This document shows positions 35,747-42,802 of a stretch of 64,000 bases of DNA, in pieces. Made by a program: the position numbers and the translations under genes. Source of the stretch: Myxococcota bacterium (GTDB lineage Bacteria; Myxococcota; B64-G9); assembly GCA_022710975.1 (NCBI GenBank), contig JAKLGA010000017.1:124001-188000 (forward strand), read 5' to 3'. Every line of letters starts with the position of its first letter. Within the stretch, counting starts at the first letter, position 1. The notes under the pieces were generated by a model. The model was given only the letters and a program-made list of their open reading frames with translations. It was not told where the DNA came from and made no database searches.

Positions 35747-36543
35747 GTCGACAGACGGCTGAGGGGCCCGCGGGCGAGGAGGTCCGCTTCCGGGCCGACG
35801 GACGAGAGCTCCGCGGCCGGCGGGGCGAGAGCCTGCTCGCGGCGCTCCGGCGGGCGGGGCTCGAGGTGCCCTCCCTGTGCTTCCTGGAGGGGCTGCCGGC
35901 CTACGGCGCCTGCCGGCTGTGCCTGGTGGAGGTCAAGCGGGGCCGCAGGGCCCGCCTGGCCACCTCGTGCGATCACCCGGTGCTGGAGGGGCTGGAGGTC
36001 CGCACGGACACCCCCGCCGTCCTCGAGCACCGGCGGGTGGTGCTGGAGCTGCTGCTGGCCAGGGCGCCCCAGGTCGAGGCCCTGCGCGCGCTCGCGCGGC
36101 GCCACGGGGTCGAGGCGAGCCGCTTCGAGGCGCGCGCGCAGCGCGGCGATCCCGCCGAGGACGACTGCATCCTGTGCGGCCTGTGCGTGCGGGTCTGCCG
36201 CGTGGGGGCGCGGGCCGAGGCCCTCTGCCTGGCGGGCCGCGGGCGGCACAAGCGCCTGGGGGCGCGGCCCTTCGGCGAGCTCCCGGAGCGCTGCATCGGC
36301 TGCGGGGCCTGCGCCTGGGTGTGCCCCACCGGTGCCATCCACATGGAGGCGGAGGCGGTGCGGAGGCTGCGCGAGCGCTGGGGCTCCGAACGCCCCTGTC
36401 GCTACGCCCTGCTGGGCCTGGCCACCGGCTCGGTGTGCGAGAACGACTACCAGTGCGCCCGCTGCGAGCTGGACCAGCGGCTGGTCGATCGGGCCGGCGG
36501 CCGCCACCCGGTGGTGCTGCTGCTCGAGGGGAGGCGGCCATGA
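35743..36543 (+). CDS. NuoG/HoxU-like [2Fe-2S]/[4Fe-4S] electron-transfer subunit
   Basis: A 266-residue iron-sulfur protein. The N-terminal [2Fe-2S] ferredoxin domain has VPSLCFLEGLPAYGACRLC and TSCDHPVLEGL. Next is the His/Cys segment with DCILCGLCVRVCR, and a ferredoxin-like CIGCGACAWVCP near 187. A further CENDYQCARC occurs near the C-terminus. This is the arrangement of the NuoG N-terminal part and of HoxU or formate dehydrogenase accessory subunits. It begins with GTG overlapping the flavoprotein stop and is probably an electron relay in the same complex. Confidence 0.82.
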   Translation: MSRQTAEGPAGEEVRFRADGRELRGRRGESLLAALRRAGLEVPSLCFLEGLPAYGACRLCLVEVKRGRRARLATSCDHPVLEGLEVRTDTPAVLEHRRVVLELLLARAPQVEALRALARRHGVEASRFEARAQRGDPAEDDCILCGLCVRVCRVGARAEALCLAGRGRHKRLGARPFGELPERCIGCGACAWVCPTGAIHMEAEAVRRLRERWGSERPCRYALLGLATGSVCENDYQCARCELDQRLVDRAGGRHPVVLLLEGRRP

Positions 36544-36863
36544 GCTCCCGCGTGTGCTACCCCCCCGGCGCGGGCGAGGTGCGCGAGCGGCCCCGGCCGG
36601 CCGCCGAGCGGGCCGCGGACTTCGTCGAGGCCGTGCCCGGCCTGTCGGCCGCCGAGGCCCGCGCGGCCGCGGAGCGCTGCCTGGCCTCCCAGACCTGCAC
36701 CTTCTGCGAGGTGTGCCAGCTCATGTGCCCGGACCTGTGCATCACCCGTGATCCGCAGGGCGGCCACATCCTCATCGACCTCGATCACTGCAAGGGCTGC
36801 GGCCTGTGCGCCCACTTCTGCCCCAAGGGCGCCCTCGAGATGCAGGTCGAGCAAGGCGGCTAG
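36540..36863 (+). CDS. Ferredoxin-type 2x[4Fe-4S] protein (delta subunit-like)
   Basis: A 107-residue protein with two Cys clusters: CTFCEVCQLMCPDLC and CKGCGLCAHFCPKGA. These are typical of PorD/KorD-like delta subunits that accept electrons from 2-oxoacid oxidoreductases. Its ATG overlaps the preceding stop (ATGA). It is the last of six coupled genes, and a strong hairpin (36858-36900) begins at its final codons. Confidence 0.85.
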   Translation: MSSRVCYPPGAGEVRERPRPAAERAADFVEAVPGLSAAEARAAAERCLASQTCTFCEVCQLMCPDLCITRDPQGGHILIDLDHCKGCGLCAHFCPKGALEMQVEQGG

Positions 36864-36900
36864 GTTCTCGAGCGTCGGCAGACGCGAAGAGAACCTAGCC
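36858..36900 (+). terminator. Long hairpin at the end of the oxidoreductase operon
   Basis: GGCTAGGTTCTC (36858-36869) and GAGAACCTAGCC (36889-36900) form a perfect 12-bp stem, with an inner stem GCGTC-GGCA-GACGC. The stop codon is inside the left arm. There is no T-run, so termination may need Rho or rely on stem strength. It lies before the convergent aldo/keto reductase gene. Confidence 0.55.
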
Positions 36901-36925
36901 CCGTGTCGCTCCGCGCCACGGGACA

Positions 36926-36962
36926 AGCAATTCTTCGCCCTGGGAATCGGGCTCGAATTGCT
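36926..36962 (-). terminator. Second hairpin between convergent genes
   Basis: AGCAATTC (36926-36933) and GAATTGCT (36955-36962) form a perfect 8-bp stem with an inner GCCC/GGGC pair. The right arm includes the stop of the aldo/keto reductase gene. A small CCGTG/CACGG stem at 36901-36921 lies between this and the previous hairpin. Confidence 0.4.
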
Positions 36963-38076
36963 AGCCCTGCAGAGCGGCCAGGAAGTCCTCGGGGGTGAGC
37001 GGGGGGAGCTCGCCGAGCGCGAGATCCTCCTCCACGTGCGCCGGGGCCTTCATGCCCACCAGGGCGGTGGTCACCCCCGGCGTGGAGCGGGCGAACTGCA
37101 GGGCCCGCTGGGCGTCGCTGCGGAGCGCCTGCCCCAGCCGGGCGGTGAGCGCCGCGGGCAGCCTGCCGAGCAGCCGGCCCTGCGCCAGGGCGGCGCTGGC
37201 CACCACCGTCAGCCCCAGCGCCCGGGCGGCCTCCAACGCGGGCACGAGCTCCTTCCCCAGCGGCTGGGTGGCGAGCAGCGCCTCGGGCATCCCCAGGTTG
37301 ATGGGTAGCTGGATGAAGGCCAGGTGATCCGGTCCGCCCCCGGTCGCGGCCGCCGCCTCCCCGGCCAGGGCCTTGACCTCCTCGAGGGCCACGTGCTCGG
37401 GGTGGCCGGGCGGCACCCGGAGCGCACCCCAGGTGGCCAGGCCGTAGGCGCGCAGCCGCCCGGCGCGCTGCTCGTCCTCCAGGGCTGCGAAGGCGGTGCG
37501 CAGCCGGGCGCGGAAGGTCTTGCGGTCCAGGGTGCCGAGCTGGGTCTCCGGGTTGTGCACGTAGTAGACGTCGACGGTCGCCAGGCCGAGGTTCTCCAGG
37601 CTCCGCCGGAGCTGGTCGCGCAGGTAGTCCGGGTGCAGGCAGTGGCAGCCGGCCACCAGGTCCGAGGGCCTGAGCGGGCTGGGGCCGGCCAGGTAGGTCT
37701 CGCGGAACCAGGCCGGGCCGTCGGGGGCCGGCACGAACCCGGCCTTGGAGCACACCAGCAGCTCGTCCCGGGCCGCGGCCCCGCGCCCGACGAGGTCCGC
37801 CAGGGCCGCGCCCAGGGCGCGCTCCGCCCGCTGCATCCGGTAGTTGATGGCCGTGTCCAGGACGTTCCAGCCGGCCTCCACGGCCCGGCTGGCGGCCGCG
37901 GAGACGCGCTGATCGGTGCCCTCGTCGGCCGCCCCCAGGTAGGTGCCCAGCCCCAGGGAGCCCAGCGCCAGCCCCTGGGCCAGCCGGAAGTGGCCTGCGG
38001 CCAGGCCGGCCTGCGTGCGCGCGGCGTAGCGCGCGGTGCCCTCGGGCGTGGCGTGACCGGGGATGGGTGGCGCCAT
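36961..38076 (-). CDS. Aldo/keto reductase family oxidoreductase
   Basis: A 371-residue NAD(P)H-dependent oxidoreductase. It has LGLGTYLGAADEGTDQRVS, DTAINYRMQRAERALG (catalytic Asp and Tyr), LLVCSKAGF (catalytic Lys), VDVYYVHNPETQ and the C-terminal GVTTALVGMKAPAHVEEDL, which binds the cofactor phosphate region. The barrel is complete and somewhat longer than the 310-340 typical because of an insert near 120-145. The substrate is unknown. It is a single gene on the minus strand. No clear promoter was seen in the 157-bp gap to gdhA, apart from that of gdhA itself. Confidence 0.85.
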   Translation of the reverse strand: MAPPIPGHATPEGTARYAARTQAGLAAGHFRLAQGLALGSLGLGTYLGAADEGTDQRVSAAASRAVEAGWNVLDTAINYRMQRAERALGAALADLVGRGAAARDELLVCSKAGFVPAPDGPAWFRETYLAGPSPLRPSDLVAGCHCLHPDYLRDQLRRSLENLGLATVDVYYVHNPETQLGTLDRKTFRARLRTAFAALEDEQRAGRLRAYGLATWGALRVPPGHPEHVALEEVKALAGEAAAATGGGPDHLAFIQLPINLGMPEALLATQPLGKELVPALEAARALGLTVVASAALAQGRLLGRLPAALTARLGQALRSDAQRALQFARSTPGVTTALVGMKAPAHVEEDLALGELPPLTPEDFLAALQG

Positions 38077-38172
38077 GGATTCTGCTCCTCCAGGCTACCC
38101 TTCGTAGCAGGCCTCCCGCCAGGGGGTCAACTGCCCTCCGCCAGCCTGGTGACGCGTCCGGCCGAACGCCCC

Positions 38173-38200
38173 TTGACATAAATAGCCAAGGAGGTATGGG
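38173..38200 (+). promoter_or_regulatory. Putative promoter of the glutamate dehydrogenase gene
   Basis: TTGACA (38173-38178) and TATGGG (38195-38200) with a 16-bp spacer, 33 bp before the ATG at 38234. The -35 is perfect; the -10 is weak. Confidence 0.45.
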
Positions 38201-38233
38201 TTGCACAGGACAAATTACCCAGAGGGAGAGCCC

Positions 38234-39523
38234 ATGAGTCATAGCGGCGCTTTCAACCCATTCGATATGGCCCGGTCCCAGTTCGACAAGATCGCCGAGT
38301 CGATCGGCCTGGACGCGGGCACCCGGGAACTGCTGCGTTCCCCCATGCGCGAGTACCACTTCAGCATCCCGGTGCGCATGGACGATGGGCAGTTCAAGGT
38401 GTTCAAGGGCTTCCGCTGCCAGCACAACGACGCCCGCGGCCCCTGCAAGGGCGGCATCCGCTTCCACCCGCAGGAGACCGTGGACACCGTCCGTGCGCTG
38501 TCGATGTGGATGACCTGGAAGTGCGCCGTGGTGGACATCCCGCTGGGCGGCGGCAAGGGCGGGGTGATCTGCGATCCGCACAACCTGAGCCCGCGCGAGC
38601 AGGAGCAGATCTGCCGCGGCTTCGTGCGTCAGATCGCCTACGACGTCGGCCCCGTCACCGACGTCCCGGCGCCCGACGTGATGACCAACGGCCAGCACAT
38701 GCTGTGGATGATGGACGAGTACGAGACCATCCACCGCGGCCGCTACCCCGGCTGGATCACCGGCAAGCCGGTGGGTATGGGCGGATCGCTGGGCCGCACC
38801 CAGGCCACGGGCTACGGCGCGGTGTACACGCTGCGCGAGGCGCTCAAGGGGCTCAAGATCGACCCCAAGAACACCACCGGCAGCGTGCAGGGTTTCGGCA
38901 ACGTGGCCCAGTACTGCATCGAGCTCTACCACAAGCTGGGTGGCAAGGTGATCAGCGTGGCCTGCTGGGATCAGCACGACAAGGCCTCCTACGCCTTCCG
39001 CAAGAAGGACGGCGTGGACCTCGGGCAGCTGCGCTCGATCACCGATCGCTTCGGCGGCATCGACAAGGTCAAGGCCAAGGAGGCCGGCTACGAGATCCTG
39101 CCGGGCGACACCTGGATCGAGCAGGACGTGGACATCCTCTTCCCGGCCGCCATGGAGAACCAGATCACCGGCGAGAGCGTGAAGAAGATCGGCAAGAAGG
39201 TCAAGGTGGTGGTCGAGGGCGCCAACGGCCCGAGCACGCCCGAGGCGGACGCGGTGCTGCACGAGCGCAAGATCTTCCTGATCCCCGACTTCCTGTGCAA
39301 CGCGGGCGGCGTCACCTGCAGCTACTTCGAGCAGGTGCAGTGCAACATGAACTACTTCTGGGACGAGGCCGAGGTGCTGTCCAAGCTGGATCACAAGATG
39401 ACCTCCGCCTTCCACGCGGTGCGTGAGCTGGCCGAGAAGAAAAAGCTGTACATGCGCGACGCGGCCTACCACATCGCCATCGACCGGGTGGCGAGCGCCT
39501 GCCGCCAGCGCGGCTGGATCTGA
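38234..39523 (+). CDS. Glutamate (Glu/Leu/Phe/Val family) dehydrogenase
   Basis: A 429-residue enzyme that reversibly deaminates glutamate to 2-oxoglutarate. Key segments are KVFKGFRCQHNDARGPCKGG (the first catalytic Lys is in CKGG), the active-site PLGGGKGGV, APDVMTNGQHMLWMMDEY, and the nucleotide-binding SVQGFGNVAQY. The sequence AACDxxGALT of many families is replaced by a longer C-terminal region, but overall order is normal. The length is close to the 420-450 of hexameric enzymes. GAGGGAGAG lies before the ATG at 38234. It is a single gene with its own promoter and a strong terminator. Cofactor preference cannot be read safely. Confidence 0.9.
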   Translation: MSHSGAFNPFDMARSQFDKIAESIGLDAGTRELLRSPMREYHFSIPVRMDDGQFKVFKGFRCQHNDARGPCKGGIRFHPQETVDTVRALSMWMTWKCAVVDIPLGGGKGGVICDPHNLSPREQEQICRGFVRQIAYDVGPVTDVPAPDVMTNGQHMLWMMDEYETIHRGRYPGWITGKPVGMGGSLGRTQATGYGAVYTLREALKGLKIDPKNTTGSVQGFGNVAQYCIELYHKLGGKVISVACWDQHDKASYAFRKKDGVDLGQLRSITDRFGGIDKVKAKEAGYEILPGDTWIEQDVDILFPAAMENQITGESVKKIGKKVKVVVEGANGPSTPEADAVLHERKIFLIPDFLCNAGGVTCSYFEQVQCNMNYFWDEAEVLSKLDHKMTSAFHAVRELAEKKKLYMRDAAYHIAIDRVASACRQRGWI

Positions 39524-39550
39524 GCTTCCGCCCGAGGCGAGTGAACCCAC

Positions 39551-39590
39551 GGCCCGCCCCTTCGACGAGGGGCGGGCCTTTCTCTTTTCT
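39551..39590 (+). terminator. Rho-independent terminator after glutamate dehydrogenase
   Basis: GGCCCGCCCCT (39551-39561) and AGGGGCGGGCC (39568-39578) form a perfect 11-bp stem with a 6-base loop, followed by TTTCTCTTTTCT. This is the clearest intrinsic terminator in the window. Confidence 0.9.
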
Positions 39591-39610
39591 GGGCGCAGGG
39601 TGGACGAACG

Positions 39611-42600
39611 ATGAGCGACAAGCCGCGCGACGTGGACGAGATATTGCTGGCCCTGCGCGAGCGGGCCAAGGAGCTGAGCTGCCTGTACGCCGTCGAGGAG
39701 GCGCTGGCCCAGCCCGACCGGCCGCTCGACGAGGCGCTGGCCCAGGTGCTGCGGGCCCTCGGGCCCGGCCTGAAGTACCCCGAGGTGGCCGCCGCGCGCA
39801 TCGAGCTGGAAGAGCGGCTCCACCAGCTCGGCGACTTCGCCCCGACGCCCTGGGAGCTCAGCGCGGAGCTCGTCGCGGGCGGGCGGCGGCTGGGCCGGCT
39901 GCGGGTGTTCTACCTGGCGGAGCGGCCGGCCGCGGACCAGGGGCCCTTCCTGAACGAGGAGGTGCGCCTGGTGCGCACGGTCGCCGAGCGGCTGGCCCAG
40001 GCCCTGGAGCAGCGCCGGCTGCGCGAGCCCGGCCGGGGCGCGAGCGCCGAGCCGGCGCTCTCCTGGCGGGCCTCGCTGGAGCTGCTGCGCCGCACCGACA
40101 AGGGCCTGTACCTGCGCATCGTGCGCAAGCTGGTCAACCACCTGTGGGGGGCCGGCAACCGTGAGGCGCAGACGCTGCTCGACCTCGTGCCGGGCGAGGA
40201 CGAGGTGCCCCGGGAGACGAACCAGCCCGGCCAGCGCAAGCGGCTGGACGACGCCGTGCTGCTCGGCGAGCGGCCCCTGGAGATCGCCGCCCGGGCCCTG
40301 CCGGCCGAGGAGCTGCTGGGGCTGGTGCAGAAGTGGATGAAGGAGGACAAGGCCTCCTTCTTCCTGAAGGTGCTCGACCGCTTCTCCTCCACCCAGCCGG
40401 AGATCGCCGACGCGCTGCGGCGGTTCCACGAGGTGCTGGCGGGCGGCGGAGAGATCTCCCAGAACGTGGTCAACGGGCTGCGCGTGTCCCTCATCCGGCG
40501 GCTGCTGACCGAGCAGCTCGAGTACATCGTGGTGGCCAAGGAGTACCTGGAGACCCGGGACTTCGAGGCCCTGTTCGACCACCTGGTGGTGGCGGCCGAG
40601 AGCCACGGCAAGGTGGGCGGCAAGAGCGCCGGGCTGTTTCTGGCCCAGCGCATCCTCGACAAGGTGCGGGTGTGCGACGACTCGGTCTCCTGCACCCGCA
40701 TCCCCAAGACCTGGTACGTGGCCTCCGACGGCCTCAACGCCTTCATCCGCCACAACGACCTCGAAGAGGTCATGGAGCAGAAGTACAAGCCCATCGACCA
40801 GGTCCGGCGCGAGTACCCGAACCTGGTGCAGCTCTTCAAGAGCTCGCGCTTCCCGCCCGAGCTGGTGCACGGGCTGGCCCTCGCGCTCGACGACTTCGGC
40901 GACAGGCCGCTCATCGTGCGCTCCTCCTCGCTGCTCGAGGATCGCCTGGGCACGGCCTTCTCGGGCAAGTACAAGAGCCTGTTCCTGGCCAACCAGGGCG
41001 AGCGGCAGGACCGCCTGGCGGCCCTGGTGGACGCGGTGGCCGAGATCTACGCCTCGGTCTTCTCGCCCGACCCGATCGAGTACCGCCGGGACCGGGGGTT
41101 GCTGGACTTCAACGAGGAGATGGGCCTGCTGCTGCAGGAGGTGGTGGGCCGGCGGGCGGGTGACTACTTCCTGCCGGCCTTCGCCGGCGTGGCCTTCTCC
41201 AACAACGAGTTCCGCTGGTCGCCGCGCATCAAGCGCCACGACGGGCTGGTGCGTCTGGTGCCCGGCCTGGGCACGCGGGCGGTGGATCGCGTGCCTGACG
41301 ACTACCCGGTGCTGGCCGTGCCCCGCCAGCCCGCCCTGCGCTCGACGGTCTCCACCGACGAGCGCGTGCGCTACGCGCCGCAGAAGGTGGATCTGATCAA
41401 CCTGCGCACGAACTCCTTCGAGACCGTCGCGGTGGAGGAGCTGATCCGGCAGGTGGGCACCGACTACCCCGGCCTGGAGCAGGTCTTCTCCGTGCTGGAG
41501 GGCGACCTGCTGAAGCCCGCCAGCCGCATGCTCACCGACCCGGCCCGCGATCGGTTGGTGGTCACCTTCGACCGGTTGCTCGGCGGCGCACCCTTCCTCC
41601 GCCAGGTGGGGCGCTACCTCGAGCTCCTCGAGGAGCGGCTGGGCACACCCGTGGACATCGAGTTCGCCCACGACGGCACGGACTTCTACCTGCTGCAGTG
41701 CCGCCCGCAGTGCCACGCGGATGACAGCCTGCCGGCGCCCATCCCGCGGGACGTGCCCCGCGAGGACATGATCTTCGGCGCCCGGCGCCACGTGTCCAAC
41801 GGCTGGGTGCCGGACATCACCCACGTCGTGTACGTGGATCCGCAGGCCTACGGCGAGTTGCCAAGCCGCGCCGAGCTGATCGCGGTGGGCCGGGCCGTGG
41901 GCAAGCTCAACCAGCTCCTGCCCAAGCGGCGCTTCATCCTCATGGGGCCGGGCCGCTGGGGCAGCCAGGGCGACATCAAGCTGGGCGTGAACGTGACCTA
42001 CTCGGACATCTCCAACACCGCCATGCTGATCGAGATCGCCCGGCGCAAGGGCAGCTACCTGCCCGATCTCAGCTTCGGCACCCACTTCTTCCAGGACCTG
42101 GTGGAGGCGCGCATCCGTTACCTGCCGCTCTACCCGGACGAGGACGGGGTGCCCTTCCACGAGGAGTTCCTGCGCGGCTCGCCCAGCGTGCTGGAGGAGC
42201 TCCTGCCCGAGTACGCCCACCTGGCCGGGTGCCTGCGGGTGATCGACGTGCCCGGAGCCACCGGCGGCAAGGTGCTGCGGGTGCTGCAGAACGCCGAGCA
42301 GGAGCAGGCCCTGGCCTTCCTGGCCGAGCCCGGCGGCCAGGACCGGCCCACCGCGGCCGGCGGCGCCGTGGACCCCGCCTCGCCGCTCTCCGCGCCTGCG
42401 AACCACTGGAGCTGGCGCCTGCGCATGGCCGAGAGCCTGGCCGCCGCCGTGGACCAGGCGCGCTTCGGCGTGGCCGCCATGTGGGTGTTCGGCAGCACCA
42501 AGAACGGCACGGCCGGCCCGGGCAGCGACATCGATCTGCTGATTCACTTCCGAGGCGACGGGGCCCAGCGCGAGGCCCTGCTGGGCTGGCTGGACGGCTG

Positions 42601-42784
42601 GAGCCTGGCACTGGCCGAGGTGAACTTCCTGCGCACGGGCGTGCGGCTGCCGCGGTTGCTGGACGTGGTCCTGGTGGGCGACGACGAGGTGAAGAGCCGG
42701 GCGGCCTTCGCCCAGAAGATCGGCGCGGTCACCGATCCTGCCCGGCCGCTGCCGCTCGGCCAGACCATCCCGCCACCGCCCTGA
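39611..42784 (+). CDS. GAF-like - PPDK N-terminal (ATP-grasp) - nucleotidyltransferase fusion protein
   Basis: A 1,057-residue cytoplasmic protein. Residues ~10-140 resemble a GAF-type sensory domain (ELSCLYAVEEALAQ, FLNEEVRLVRTVAERLAQAL). From ~330 to ~700 it follows the ATP-binding domain of PEP synthase/pyruvate phosphate dikinase: KVGGKSAGLFLAQRIL, RPLIVRSSSLLEDRLGTAFSG, LLLQEVVGRRAGDY and FYLLQCRPQ. The phospho-His and PEP domains are absent. At ~950-985, AMWVFGSTKNGTAGPGSDID fits a DNA polymerase beta-type nucleotidyltransferase (GS...DxD). A signalling or modification role is more likely than central metabolism. A pathway cannot be named. The ATG lies after AGGGTGGA and downstream of the terminator at 39551. 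Confidence 0.8.
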   Translation: MSDKPRDVDEILLALRERAKELSCLYAVEEALAQPDRPLDEALAQVLRALGPGLKYPEVAAARIELEERLHQLGDFAPTPWELSAELVAGGRRLGRLRVFYLAERPAADQGPFLNEEVRLVRTVAERLAQALEQRRLREPGRGASAEPALSWRASLELLRRTDKGLYLRIVRKLVNHLWGAGNREAQTLLDLVPGEDEVPRETNQPGQRKRLDDAVLLGERPLEIAARALPAEELLGLVQKWMKEDKASFFLKVLDRFSSTQPEIADALRRFHEVLAGGGEISQNVVNGLRVSLIRRLLTEQLEYIVVAKEYLETRDFEALFDHLVVAAESHGKVGGKSAGLFLAQRILDKVRVCDDSVSCTRIPKTWYVASDGLNAFIRHNDLEEVMEQKYKPIDQVRREYPNLVQLFKSSRFPPELVHGLALALDDFGDRPLIVRSSSLLEDRLGTAFSGKYKSLFLANQGERQDRLAALVDAVAEIYASVFSPDPIEYRRDRGLLDFNEEMGLLLQEVVGRRAGDYFLPAFAGVAFSNNEFRWSPRIKRHDGLVRLVPGLGTRAVDRVPDDYPVLAVPRQPALRSTVSTDERVRYAPQKVDLINLRTNSFETVAVEELIRQVGTDYPGLEQVFSVLEGDLLKPASRMLTDPARDRLVVTFDRLLGGAPFLRQVGRYLELLEERLGTPVDIEFAHDGTDFYLLQCRPQCHADDSLPAPIPRDVPREDMIFGARRHVSNGWVPDITHVVYVDPQAYGELPSRAELIAVGRAVGKLNQLLPKRRFILMGPGRWGSQGDIKLGVNVTYSDISNTAMLIEIARRKGSYLPDLSFGTHFFQDLVEARIRYLPLYPDEDGVPFHEEFLRGSPSVLEELLPEYAHLAGCLRVIDVPGATGGKVLRVLQNAEQEQALAFLAEPGGQDRPTAAGGAVDPASPLSAPANHWSWRLRMAESLAAAVDQARFGVAAMWVFGSTKNGTAGPGSDIDLLIHFRGDGAQREALLGWLDGWSLALAEVNFLRTGVRLPRLLDVVLVGDDEVKSRAAFAQKIGAVTDPARPLPLGQTIPPPP

Positions 42785-42802
42785 GCCCCCCGGTCAGGGC
42801 GG
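42776..42802. terminator. Bidirectional hairpin containing both convergent stop codons
   Basis: CCGCCCTGA (42776-42784) and TCAGGGCGG (42794-42802) form a perfect 9-bp stem with a 9-base loop. The plus-strand TGA stop (42782-42784) and the minus-strand TGA (42794-42796) are the loop-closing pairs. There is no T-run. Confidence 0.5.

Noticed and set aside
38180-38215. A sigma-54 site at the GGTTGCAC sequence before gdhA
   Set aside because: The -24 GG is one base out of register and TGGCAC is absent; a sigma-70-like TTGACA lies close by.
36860-42547. A 1,900-residue antisense frame over gdhA and the PPDK-like gene
   Set aside because: Both sense genes have strong family motifs and a real terminator; the antisense frame is low-complexity His/Gln/Gly sequence.
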